Source: Ascidia mentula
Taxonomy: Eukaryota; Chordata; Ascidiacea; Phlebobranchia; Ascidiidae
Direction of reading: 5' to 3'
NCBI GenBank assembly: GCA_947561715.1
Contig: OX387202.1
Location: 13,095,001 to 13,159,000 of the forward strand
DNA length: 64,000 nucleotides
Below the pieces are notes generated by a model. That model was not told where the DNA came from. It did not search any database and worked only from the letters and a program-made list of their open reading frames with translations. Position numbers and translations under genes: made by a program. Of this stretch, positions 46,401 through 57,742 are shown piece after piece. Numbering within the stretch: the first letter of the stretch is position 1; each line of letters opens with the position of its first letter.

Positions 46401-47861
46401 CGTACTCCGCCTATCCGAAAATTTACAACAAAGAATTTGAGGCGATTATCCCCTCAATGGCAAAACGTATGCCAAGCCCGAATGTTTTGCAAGCTACGCC
46501 AGCATTAAATAAAGCAAGCAAATCTTCAATAAAGATTTATCAATAATAAGTATGTGGACATTTTCTACACATGACGTTTCATGTTTGAACGCATGCTCGA
46601 TCTCCCAATAAAATTTTGCTGGCTTTTGATACCTGTATCTGATACTAAATAGCAATAAATTGTTTCTACAACATGAAATCTACCTAACCAGCAGCACTTC
46701 TTTCACGTGACACAAGTTAACCTTCAATTCAATTTTAAATGTTACTAGAACAACTTTGTGTCCACGCTTCTAGTTTTAGAACACATGTTTCTCTTTTTAT
46801 TAAAGCATCTTCAGTTCTTATTCAAATATAATCTGAATAGCTAACTATCTATAGATGGATATAGCACTGCTAAAGGTGTAAACGCTCGGAAAATCAGCAA
46901 AAAACTTATCTGTTCCAACTTGTACATCGAATACTGACCTGGCAATCAATCTGAACAAAAGGGAAGCAAAAGATTAAAAAATTAAAAGTAAACGCAATTT
47001 TCTACATAAATCACTGGACTTCAAATTTCTGCTAAATAATATATGTGGTTCTACAGTATATCTATAAGCTTTGCATATGTAGGTGTGCAATCACGTGTTT
47101 TGTTTCTGCTTTTCACAACGATGAAGTTAAATATTTTAAATTAGTACTTTCACATTTTAATACGTATCTAAATTTGTTATTTCCTTGATAAATTTCCTCA
47201 TGGTTGCCTAAATTTCCTAAGGTCAACTTCACGATAACCATTTTTAATGCCAAGCTGGCCCATTCCGGTAATGTTAAAGTGTATTCTGTTTTGCGTTAAT
47301 TTCGATTTCTTCTGGCGTAAGAATAAATTATGTACATATACATGTGCACAACTCTAGCTGTGACACCTGCCACGTTTGCTGTACATTCTCTACCGCGTTA
47401 AATTCTTAAGGAGTAATGTCTTCATTGTCTTATAACCTGTTTGCAAAGTATCTTAATTGAACGTTGTTGGATCTAAAACAACATTTAAGGATCTACACTT
47501 GCAAAATATTTTCTGAAACATGCATTCTAAATGAAAGTCAATCCGCGCGCCATTTCTGAAACTAGCCATCCTTATTTGGCACTAATGCCCTGTGCTGTGC
47601 GTCTCTACCTAAACAGCTCGTTGCTTTGGTTATTGCGCTGCTGTGGAACTTAACAAATAAACTTTTTATCTCCACTCTTTTCCAGCTAAACAAAACTTGA
47701 TATTTTTGTTGAGTTTTAAACAACGAATTTGTCATGCTGGGTGTTTAAAATGTGTAAAATTGAAATCAAGCGGTAACCTGTTGTTCGTCGTCGTCGTCCG
47801 TTTCCTCATCCTGACAAGCTGCCTTCTGTTGGAGAACCCTCAGCAACGCGTTCATCAGAGT
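43498..47861 (-). CDS. IPO4-like: Importin-4-like karyopherin, C-terminal ~285 residues only
   Basis: Seven exons in order: 47861-47778, 46410-46288, 45672-45542, 44867-44654, 44377-44200, 43681-43617, 43560-43498. They join in frame. The product aligns, from memory of the family, with the last quarter of importin-4, a HEAT-repeat nuclear import receptor for histones and ribosomal proteins. Markers: VLQQKAACQDEETDDDDEQQ, then AEYDEML, AERSFAAGTIAEVV, DKEAEVRNNAIYGLGV, VTDNILGAVCRMI, and VLPVLLSKLPIQED. No N-terminal exons (importin-beta N domain, Ran-binding part) are visible between 47862 and the IL-17 gene at 49191. So it is a 5'-truncated copy, or its 5' exons lie outside or were misassembled. 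The last exon is uncertain: another frame stays open to 43433. Confidence 0.85.
44386..44452. repeat. ~19-bp tandem repeat in importin-4 intron
   Basis: About four imperfect units of ACAAAGCCTTATTTTGT just upstream (minus strand) of the VLPVLL exon, next to its acceptor. Confidence 0.75.
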
Positions 47862-49085
47862 CTGAAACAAACAACAGGACTTATGTGCTGTGGTTAGTCA
47901 TGGCGCTTAACTTAATAACGATGAATAAAGGGTGTCGGTGAAAATGACATTTTGCCTACCATATGTCTCGTTTATTTAAGCAGCATTTTATTGCACAGGA
48001 TATAATTATTTGATTGTCAGATCAACGAGAACCCAAGTAGTAGAAGAAATTGCAAAACTGTATACAACAGTTGAGTCATTTCGAAAAGGCAACTGGGGCT
48101 TGAAGAAACCTAAAGAAAGTACCCTGGAATGCATGAGAAAGTGGCAACGGGATTGCCAAGCCGGTGGCTATTTTTATACATTCGCCACAAATGTGCCAAG
48201 AACAGCAACGGCAAACTTATCTCAATTGTCCGAGAACCATGAAAGACTTGAAACTGATCCTTTAAGAAACACGGGTGGCTTCCAAAAGTGAAGTACACAA
48301 GGGCAGAGGAACGAAATTCTCGCACGAGAATGCATCAAAAAAGAAAACTGAAACTGCAAAGTAAAACGGAGCGCTTCACAGAGCTGTTGGCGCTTCCTGC
48401 AGCAACGCAGCAGTGTGATACGCCAAATAACGCAACAGGGTTACGTAAAGTTGCGTCGGGTATTTTTCTAAACGCTTTGATAGTATTTCCGGGTTTGCCG
48501 GCATAAGTTTGATTTCAAAAGACATGCTTCTCTTATCTTCACGAACGTGTCGGTTATTTCGTACCCATGATTTAAACTCAATCTTGGAATCAGGCTTGTC
48601 AATGGTATTGTTACAAAAGAATTTTTAATATTCCCAAAGCGCTATACAACACAGTTTTGCTTATGTCTGCTTGGCCTGTATGTAAATTTCCATATATTTT
48701 ACAGTGTATGAGTTAATGATGCCGCGAAAGAAAAGTGATAGCATAATGATTATCAAACTTCAGTAATTTGTGTCAATTGCATTGGATAATGTGATCGGAC
48801 TTTCTGAGCTCATTTAAGTGATTTAAAATGCTGCAATTGATGGCGAAACGATTATTTTTGTTGAATGTGCGTTTCCTACATATGAACAGGAACCAAATGC
48901 GCACATTTATGATGGGGTTATTGGAGAAAGGGCGGTGACTCAGCCCTTCCTATACGTCACACGAAACAGAGTTCCCTTTCGTTTGATCGTGTAACAAAAC
49001 TGAGGCTGCGCATTCCCCTGGTGGGTGATTTCCCGGAAGGCAGCTCGCACTAATTCACGTGGGCTTCGGTTGCGCAGGCGGTCGT
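47862..49085. other. Region between importin-4 fragment and IL-17 cluster
   Basis: A plus-strand frame (48010-48291) is open but unrecognised and does not start with a convincing ATG. No importin-4 N-terminal exon was found on the minus strand. Nothing else supportable. Confidence 0.35.
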
Positions 49086-49093
49086 TTTAAAAG
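49086..49093 (+). promoter_or_regulatory. TATA-like box of IL17-a
   Basis: TTTAAAAG about 100 bp before the ATG at 49191. The same octamer is at the same distance before the divergent IL17-d gene (60974-60981, minus). Confidence 0.4.
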
Positions 49094-49190
49094 GGCGTTG
49101 CAGCGAACCTCGCTAGACAAGTCAGAAATCAAAGAACCAGAATACCATAGCTCTATTTTAATAGCACAGAAGAAACTCAGTACAAGAAGA

Positions 49191-51287
49191 ATGGGAAGAA
49201 CGTGTACAGTAGCATGGGCGGCAATGCTTTTGTTTGCCATCTGTGTTTTTCAATACGGATCATGCAACACTGAAAACAGGTTTGGTTGAGATTTATTTGC
49301 TATTGCTCTCATGTGGTTATATGCATACCGTCTGATTGACGCGCCCTAAAAAACGACGATAAGAAAGTTAGATGCGGTTTAAGGGCGCACAAGATCGATT
49401 AAACCTATTTCATGATTTTCTTGCGTAAGTTTCGCTTTTGTTCAAACTTACTTCTACACGTGCTGTGAAACAACTCAATGTATTTCTATTTTTCTCGTGA
49501 AAACATCGAGAAGTTGTCGTAAAAGCGATCGCAACTCCCAAAAAATCCCAGTCTTTAAAAACGTTTGTAACACTTTAGTGGCAGAACATTGCGAAGTGTA
49601 TTGGGATAAGGCAATATCCTGCATGCAGGCCATTGAATACCACAATGCCAGACTTTGCCTTGGGACCCTTTTGGAGTCGCACATTTCTATATATATCGCC
49701 AGCGGAAACATTTGGTGTGATGTTCATGACATCACAAGGGGTCGTTGAACCGAAAACATAAAAAACCACACGTTGTAGTTCAATTGCGCCAAGATAGCAA
49801 GCACTCCAGACAAAAGGTTTTCAAACCAACTTTTTGCGCCTTCGTAATGTGCAGAGTGTTTATTTTAGTTTAGATGTCGTTTAATCTAATTCCAAACGCA
49901 TTCGCGTGGTCTAATTACAATAAATACAAGAAAGAAAGCATATTCCAGACAACAGATTTGCATAGTTTATACTTTTCGTTTGCAGTGAAGAAGAAACGAA
50001 CGTCGCCCAGCGTTTAGAAAAGATTGACATGACGAATGCGACTCCATCACAAGTTCACGAGCGAAAGAGGAGATTTGCTCAGAGACACGGGTGTCCTGTT
50101 TATTCACAAGATTGGCTCACCACTAAAACAGCGATAAGGGACCGCAGTCTCTCACCCTGGAAGTTTGTGTGGACATTTGACAGTAATAGGTATGTTAGAA
50201 TTAGGATGCTTCGGCGCCTATAGAGCCGCCGAAATGAGCGGTTTGTTTATGCAAAATTAGTTATCGCAGGTCATTGAGAGGTTATTTAGACCTTTAGACG
50301 TAATTGGGTCGTGGTGTTCTCAAGGTAAAGTAACATATAGCCCGACGCTTAATGTCGAAGTGATGTGGGTTTGATAAACAACAAATAATATCAATTGAAC
50401 GTTCTTGAACCGATGGGGATTCCGACAATGCTGTGCTTTGCAGAATAAATTCGCACCATGTTGTTTTGAAACCTGTTGCGCAAACCAATCTAAAACAATG
50501 GGTTCAGAAAGTACGGCCGTTGCCCTTAGTTAATTCATGCGCTATTCACTATATTTTGTCAAACAAAAACAGGAAATACGTAGCAAGGAACGCAAAACTA
50601 GGCAAACTCGACGGCTATTGTCATGTTGAAATACAGAAAGTTAACTAATGGACTGGTGAAAAACGACGACAAAAAACATTAACCACACTCTCACTCCGTA
50701 TAGGCTCGGGGAAAATTCGTAATATTACAGCTGTTCTATTTTAGGATTTTCCGGACATTTTTGCAGCGATGTCATGCACTTTGGGATAATTACAACAAAT
50801 CACGGCCCTAAGTTTAATACACCCGGTTTTAAAAAGTAATTAAGTTCGGTGTTGTATGGCAATTGGAAACTGATAACTGTTAACGTTTCGGTTTTCATGA
50901 CAGCATATGTTCAAACAAGTGTGGATGGAAACGCCAAAAATTGTTCCTCGTAGACATTGTACAGAAATAATGTTGATAAAACATATATTGTACGACAGCA
51001 GCTGTTTTTCTGACTCTGCAAAAAAGGGGCAATCGACTTGTGCATCATCTACAATGTTATGCTTGTATATTTACAGAAAGCCTCGCCACGTTTTGCAGAG
51101 TGTTTGCTTGTGCGAGGGTTGCATCGACCCCGAGACTGGACGTGAAACACAGGCAGGAGTAAGGAGTGTGCCCCTGATGAGGCCCAAGGCCGTGAGACGA
51201 TTAAATCCCGTTACAGGCTGGTCTGGACCTCCTGTTCAAGAGGACGTAGAGCTTGGTTGTCATTGTGTCATCCAGAAACAAATATAA
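49191..51287 (+). CDS. IL-17-like secreted cytokine, IL17-a
   Basis: Exons 49191-49279, 49986-50189, 51077-51287; 167 codons; both introns phase 2. IL-17 proteins are secreted dimeric cystine-knot-type cytokines acting on IL-17 receptors in innate immunity. Seen: a signal peptide (VAWAAMLLFAICVF), a short acidic pro-region, RKRR at 56-59 (furin-type site), then HGCPVY, the family motif SLSPW (DRSLSPWKFVW), CLCEGCIDPETGRE, and the terminal GCHCVIQ. All six cysteines found in the four paralogues of this window are present. ATG 49191 was chosen because it gives the signal peptide. Promoter TTTAAAAG lies ~100 bp upstream. First of four cluster members; closest to IL17-b. Confidence 0.92.
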
Positions 51288-52674
51288 ACCCAAGCGAATA
51301 GAGAATACTTGAAAGCACTAATAACCGCTTTATATTTTACAAATAGAATTTGACCATTAAGTTTTTGTTCTTTCGCTTGCATGTATGCGCCTAAAAGTAT
51401 TGAATTATCCCTCAAAAATTCTACTTAATTTTGCTTCCGTCAAAATAATATCAGAAAATGGCAATACCGACGATATAAAAACCATTTTGTTAGTCGTATT
51501 TCTCTTGTTGCTATGGTAATACTGTTTTAGGAAGATTTACTAGTTGATGAAACATTCGTTAGGCTGCTGTCAACGCAAAATTCTTCATTTCAAAAAAGCA
51601 TAAGTGACATTTCAAAGATGTGTTTTTGCAGTCACACTTCAGTGTTATGTTTTAAAAAGTGTGCTGCTTCTGTCAAACATTCATTTTCCATGTGTTTTTT
51701 TGCCGTTTTGTGACACAAATATATGTAATTAATCATGCAAGTGCGATGGAACTGATAAGTTGATGCTGTTAACATTGATAATAGCACAGTTTTCGAGGAC
51801 GTCGCAACAAGTTAGTATTCACAAACAACGCAACTGAGCAATTCCTGTCACAACTAGAAGATAGTGTAGATATTTCAAGAGCAGATTTTTAGACGCACAA
51901 ACTTAGGAATTACGTAGCGCAAAGATGGCGATATGCTCAATGCTGATGATATAGTGTGTTTGAAAGTCGGTAAAATCTTATTTGATTTTGGCAATCTTTC
52001 CAGAACAAAACTATTGGCCCCCGACCGAAATCACTGCAATTGTTACTAAAGTACAGTTGCAACGAAAAAGCTATGACCGCAAGTTATACGCAAAAAAAAC
52101 GATATTTAAACACTGGTTAGAATCTGCTTGTTTCTTGGGTTCATTCTACGAATTTGAAAAAAACGGCAATTTCTTCACATTCAAAAAATGCATTTTCTAG
52201 AAGAGGTTTTCTCGACCCCCGTCACCGACAAAGCCTTTATTGGCGGGGACCCCTGAACGAAATTAACTTTATGGCCACAAGTAACATTGTTTGAGAAAGT
52301 CTCAACGGTACATAGACAGACCCCTAGTTGTGAAACCCATCGGATCTAGAGGCAATGCATTTTGCTCTGAAACAAAACTTTCAAGTTTACGCGAATTCCA
52401 AGTGGAGAGATTGCGCTATAAACACTATGCTCTCTATATAATGAACCAGGAAGTGGGGTTTAAAGACAGCAATGCGGCCAAGCAAGCAACGCAAACGTCA
52501 CAAGTCACGATGCAAAGTAAATGCCACTCGCACGGACCGGATATGGGATAAAATGCGCCAACATAATATCTCGCGTTGCCCACTTGATCTTATGACTGAA
52601 AAACTAAACACACCAGAAGCTGCAAGATTCAGCACGGTTTTGATTACTTGCTGTGGGAAGAATCATAGAAGGCC
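51288..52674. other. Intergenic between IL17-a and IL17-b
   Basis: AT-rich. A basic 81-codon ORF (52472-52717) overlaps exon 1 of IL17-b in another frame and is rejected as a gene. Nothing else seen. Confidence 0.35.
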
Positions 52675-54476
52675 ATGGTCAGCTTGCTTGAAAACCTGGT
52701 GGCAATTTTTGCTTTGACATGTATTTGTATCTGTGTTAGTGATAAGTAAGTGAATTGATTTCTATTTTGTAACACTGAAATTTTTAACGGAAGAGAGTAA
52801 GATCACGAAACGACCTTCGTGTCGATGTTGTTGTGGTTTTGAGAAAGTTAAACAGTGGCGGCTCTCGTTGGTTTTGCATAGGGACATGCCAAATCCCATA
52901 TTGTTTGATGTCGTCAGAAAGTTGTTTTTTCTCCAATAAATTATCCTTAGGTTTACTATCGATTGCCATCCCCTAGTTTATGAAAGAAAGATTGAAATAA
53001 GACAATGTATGCGCTTCACGCATCTGGCTTCCATAGTGATTGTGCGAAAAGCCGCCACTGAAGGTAAATACATAATGTTGTTTGTCACCGAACATGTAAA
53101 CCAAAAGAAAACGTAAAGGTATTATGCAATTTCGACATAACAAGGCACAAACAAAACATTTGGTATTGAACTCAACGATTATAGTTTGGAAATGGTTTGC
53201 CGCACACAAAATACTATTCGCCCGGTAGCACTAATACCATCGCTCTATTGACGGGATAGATATAATCAAAAACGCCTGTGTTTCAAAGCAGTAACCTCAG
53301 CCTTTAAATACGTACGTTATACAGCCATGAAATACTGGAATATCATCGCATACAGGAACTCATTCAGCGAGATTCAAACTTCAGGCAAAGCTTCGAAGTT
53401 ATTGACGTCACCAACGTTGCACCATCTGAGGTTCCTACCAGGAAGCGAAGGGCTGCAGGAAATGGGACGGAGTGTCCAGTTTTTACCAGTCAATATCTTT
53501 TACGTAATCTAAGCATGAGACAAAGCAGCCTCTCGCCTTGGAAAACCATGATCACGTATGATATGTTTAGGTAAGTTGTGTGCTTTAATAAGAATGATAT
53601 TTCCAAGAAACATGTCTGAAAAGCTAGTTTAACCATATCACAATGAACCAGGGAAATCCCGTTTCGCCCGTCCGTGAGGTGGTTTAGGTGTGTACCGCGA
53701 CAATCCATCCGCAAGCGATAACTTTTAGGCGGAAGGTGTGCTTACTTTGCTGTTATGTCTGGCCAAATTGTAACATACGCTCAAGCAGCTCCGCCGCAGT
53801 GCAATAACCCATACCTCTTGCAGCTTGCATAATTTAAAGATTGATCCGACGCAGGATGGACAGTGACGTCACAGAGTAAATACTGTCATGCGTCACAATG
53901 GGATAACAAACGTTGCATTCTTCAAAAAAAACTCGTAAAAATTTACCTAAAACCTCTTGTGACGAACTGAGAGCAATAAATCGAAACAAAAAACGGATAT
54001 GACGCAATAAGCAGGAAAGATCGGAAATGGAAAACAATTCAAAAATAAACAAAAACTGAGAACAAAAAGACTGACCCATACTGTTGTTAACATTGTCATG
54101 TTTCATACGAAATACGTTTCGGCAAGAACTCATGCCACCAAACAAAAATTACTCCACAAACCGTTGTGGAAGCAGTGTTTGTTCATTCAGGAACCCTTTG
54201 AACCATCCCACGGACCAAATGGAGACCCAAGAAACTCAGTTAACGTTAAAAAGCTTGTTTTTTAGACTTCCGAGCTACATCGCTGACAATGTGTGTTTGT
54301 GTGTGGGCTGCATCAACCCTAGCACTGGCCGAGAGACCAGATTACTCCGCAGCGTCGGAATGAGAACCAAGATTGACGTTTACCGTTGGAAAAACGACAC
54401 TAAAAGGTTCGAGAGAGACTTTACAGTGGTCAATGTCGGGTGTACATGTGTAATTCCCAAAGTTGTATATGTATAA
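52675..54476 (+). CDS. IL-17-like secreted cytokine, IL17-b
   Basis: Exons 52675-52745, 53385-53570, 54266-54476; 155 codons; phase-2 introns as in IL17-a. Exon 1 (MVSLLENLVAIFALTCICIC) is a signal peptide ending at a consensus GTAAGT donor. Exon 2 uses the AACTTCAG acceptor, giving a frame whose EVIDVTNVAPSEVPTRKRR matches EKIDMTNATPSQVHERKRR of IL17-a, including the RKRR furin-type site (43-46). Then TECPVF, SSLSPWKTM, CLCVGCINPSTGRE, and the terminal VGCTCVIPKVV, which is very close to the vertebrate IL-17 C-terminal signature. A possible polyadenylation signal is at 54807-54812. Exon 1 is the least certain part. Confidence 0.87.
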
Positions 54477-54806
54477 TTCCCGAGTCAGCGTTCGATGGGA
54501 AATCTTTTTGGTCACACGACTAGAAATATTTTTTCGGTGTTCTGTCCATGTCGTTGCATATATTATTGTTTATCTTTGTTAGTCTGTGCGGCAGTGTTTT
54601 CAAAAAAAAAATTTTTTGTGAAAAAATATTTTTCTTTGACGTTAATACACATTAAAAAGCTCTGGCCCTGGAAAAACCTTAGCATAATGTAACAACCATT
54701 CAAAGGAATACACTAAATCGTTCACCTTTTGCTGCAAACCCCTTTACGTGTTTCTAATCATATTGTGAACTTCCGTTGTGTGTGCTGTAAATACAAGCAA
54801 CAACCC

Positions 54807-54812
54807 AATAAA
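54807..54812 (+). terminator. Polyadenylation signal of IL17-b
   Basis: AATAAA about 330 bp past the stop codon; another AATAAA-like AATAAAA is at ~54899. Confidence 0.35.
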
Positions 54813-56395
54813 CCAGCGTGTCCCTCACGGTTTTCCTCTGTCAGCACCCCCTTTGAAACTGGAAGCCACCTTCTATGACAGGTGTTATGCAGTCTGTAAT
54901 AAAATTTCACAAGATTTCCATTTGACATATGAGTGATTTCACGTTAGATCACCAAATTTGAATCACATTTCTGACCTCACCCTTAACTAAAAGTTCAAAA
55001 TTTCATAAAAATTAATCACGTACTTTTCGAGATATTGCACTTTGAAACTGCTATGAAATTGCCACTAGTTGGCGATATATACTTTGTTTTTTGCTAATAT
55101 GCCTTAGTCATTTCTTGATGGATTTCTACATAGTTGGGCTCATTTTGAAGGTACATATTTATACAAACATTTCGCTTGTGTTTGTGCTTATAGGCTTTAT
55201 CAGTGTCGCTTATTCAAATACAACCAGAAGTAATCCAGTGTATTTTGTAACAAAACCTAAACATCCAGCATTCTCGCACCCTTTGGCAACAGACCTCCTC
55301 TCAGAAGGTGCGAGCATCCCATGATTATGAACCACTGCAATAAACTCTTCCAAACTCAATTCCCAATAACGAGCACGTAAACCATGGAGCACATCTGGCA
55401 GTGTCCATTCATATCATGAGACTGAAGCACGGAGCGGTCCAAAGCTTTTGGCTCTTAGTTGACTGTCGTACTATAGTCCACTAGTTAGCGCCTCTAGTGT
55501 TGGGCAAAAATAAACGCATTTTAGTTCCGAAGAATGCCTGTAATCGGGCGAATATATCTGAAAACGATGATCTTCCTGCTGACAGGAGCTTTTACATAAC
55601 ATTAGCCGAAATAAATCTGATTCTTTAGTACTTGCTATAAAGTCGCCTGGGGATTCCGGTCTTTTTCAAAGTTTTCTACCCAAAAAGTTACACATTTAAG
55701 AGCATGAACTGCACAACACAAATTCATCCATTAGCTACGTTCACAAGACAAAAGGGTAGGGAAGGAGGAAAGCCACCTTGTGGCAGTTGGATTTCAGAGC
55801 AACTGTTGTGATTCGGTATAGATGGCCTTGAACCCAGCACAGGGACAACGGACACTGTCAAACGTGCCCTGTTGGTATATAGTGATGGCAAAGGCGGTTT
55901 ACGCTTTGGTTGCGGGGAAAGCAACCATGTATCGCGTGATTTTATGTCAATGTATGTCCACCAAGACGTTTGCGTTTAATCGAATGCGCCTTTTTGCAAG
56001 CGCAGTTTTTGTTTTCTTAGATTCGGCCGAATCCGAAACGCAAATACAGCCTTAGTTAAACTCGATTCGCAGCCGATTGCAAATTTTAAGTGAATTCCCG
56101 AGATTGACCTGATAACACGATCCGGTGTGACGCTAAAGAGACTCGTGTTGCGACATGAAAAAAAAACAAGCTACAAGCAATGTCGAACTGCACTGCACTG
56201 CACATACAATCGGGTCGAAACAAGAGGGCAACGTCTCGGAAGTTACATTCGAGGTTGTCCCTTTGTTTCAAAGCGAATTCTCCGGGAAGAACAGACCGTT
56301 TGACGTAGGCATTGTCTCCTATCGAAATAACCCGACCAATGAGAACAAACGGATGGCGGGAACTTACTCCGGTAATTCCTGAGCCTTCAACCGCC
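54813..56395. other. Intergenic between IL17-b and IL17-c
   Basis: A short minus-strand frame at 55210-55404 (PDVLHGLRARYWELSLEEF) looks protein-like, but no start, splice context or family could be assigned. The rest shows no feature. Confidence 0.35.
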
Positions 56396-56403
56396 TATAA
56401 AAG
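56396..56403 (+). promoter_or_regulatory. TATA box of IL17-c
   Basis: TATAAAAG 80 bp before ATG 56483, with a GC-containing flank (CCGCC), a well-formed core promoter. Confidence 0.5.
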
Positions 56404-56482
56404 TCCGCCAGTGTATGTAGTTGGTATGTTATGCCACCGCGTTTCACTTTAAGTAAAAGTTTCGTGTTGATCAGAAGCAAGA

Positions 56483-57742
56483 ATGATTGGATTGAAAATT
56501 ATTGCCTGTTGTTTTCTGGGAAGTTTTTGTTTTGGACTCAAGACCGGTTTTGCTGGCACCTTCACTAACATGTAAGTATTTATACGAAAATTAAGCAGAT
56601 TGAAATTCTGTGCGGCTGGTTTAAAAGTAACATAAACCAAGATTCGAGCAAAAAACAAAACAACACGTTTTGTGTTTGAAGGAACGTAATATTTAATTAA
56701 CAGAAGCAGGTTCGTTGGAATGCCGAAATCTTGTCATTATCAGGAATTTTGAGCGTCGATTATTGGCGAATAATTTAAATATTCAAGAAAACCTTTTGTT
56801 ATAGCGATATTTTATTCCAGTTTAGACCTCAGTGACTACCAGATCAAGGACAAAATGCTGCGGACAAACACCACCTTCAGAGATTCGCTCGAAATGGTGT
56901 ACAGTCCGCGCAACCCTGACTTGTTCCTCGCCAACAAAAAAATGTGTCTGAGTGTACTACGGGAAACTGGCGTGGACCAGGCGACGAGATCCTTGTCCCC
57001 GTGGCGATACGTGAAAAATTATGACAGCAGAAGGTAAAATTCGCGGCGTATCTACACCCAAAGCTTTTGTGGAAGTAAATTAAAACTATTGGTGCGCTAG
57101 GTCCCTTTGGTGCGCTGGGTGACTTTGGTGCTCTGGGTGCACTTATTGCTTTAGGTGCATCAACTATAGCGCATTGCTACAGTTGCGCGAGACATGATAA
57201 GGACCTAATCATGGTTCGAGAGGGCCAACGGACTTCTTAGTATTATCATCATGTTTTGGCAGCGGCAATCTGTTCCGTTTATCGAAAAGGGGGACAGATA
57301 CGTTTAACCATTTCAGCAAATTATTTATTATCCCATTAAATTATGCGAAATGACACGTATTACTGGGTCTACTGTTTTGGCCTTGCAAATGCATGTTCCA
57401 AGCTCTACACCCCAACATTTTAGTTTCAATACAAAACACATAGCATTCAGACATAACTAAACTGTAAAACTCTCAACTTACAGAAGCAGTGAAGACAGAT
57501 ACATCCTCGACACAGCGTGCATCTGTGAAGGGTGCATTGTCCCATCCAACGATGGAAACGGTTACATTTATACCGAGAGCCTTATGAGTGTGCCGATACC
57601 CTTTATTCGCACCGTGCAAGTGGAAGACAATGGCGAATATCGTCCGGTCAGCCTTACTGTCCATTTTGGCTGCCACTGCGTGTTTCGCGATTCGATTGAC
57701 GAGTTTTCTCACGATGATGCTCTTTTGGAAGAATATTATTAA
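56483..57742 (+). CDS. IL-17-like secreted cytokine, IL17-c
   Basis: Exons 56483-56571, 56821-57033, 57484-57742; 186 codons; phase-2 introns. Seen: signal peptide (IGLKIIACCFLGSFCFG), a linker without a dibasic furin site, KKMCLSV carrying the first conserved Cys, ATRSLSPWRYVKNYDSRR (the IL-17 SPW motif), TACICEGCIV, a divergent loop with NGYIYTESLMSVPIP (matching the vertebrate NSVPIQ-type strand), FGCHCVF, and an acidic extension (SHDDALLEEYY). It pairs with IL17-d by its residues (R-S-L-S-P-W-R-Y-V, TACIC). Intron 2 contains an 18-bp tandem repeat (57089-57160). It is the longest of the four. Confidence 0.92.
57089..57160 (+). repeat. ~18-bp degenerate tandem repeat in IL17-c intron 2
   Basis: Three to four imperfect units of TTTGGTGCGCTGGGTGAC and variants. 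Confidence 0.7.

Noticed and set aside
48010..48291. 93-codon plus-strand ORF upstream of the IL-17 cluster
   Set aside because: No ATG at its start, no family recognised and no promoter; not a convincing IL-17 or importin exon.
52472..52717. Basic 81-codon ORF overlapping IL17-b exon 1
   Set aside because: No family and no splice or promoter support, and it overlaps a better-supported signal-peptide exon in another frame.
55210..55404. Minus-strand frame PDVLHGLRARYWELSLEEF and following
   Set aside because: Protein-like, but no ATG, no clear splice borders and no recognisable family; could be a transposon scrap.
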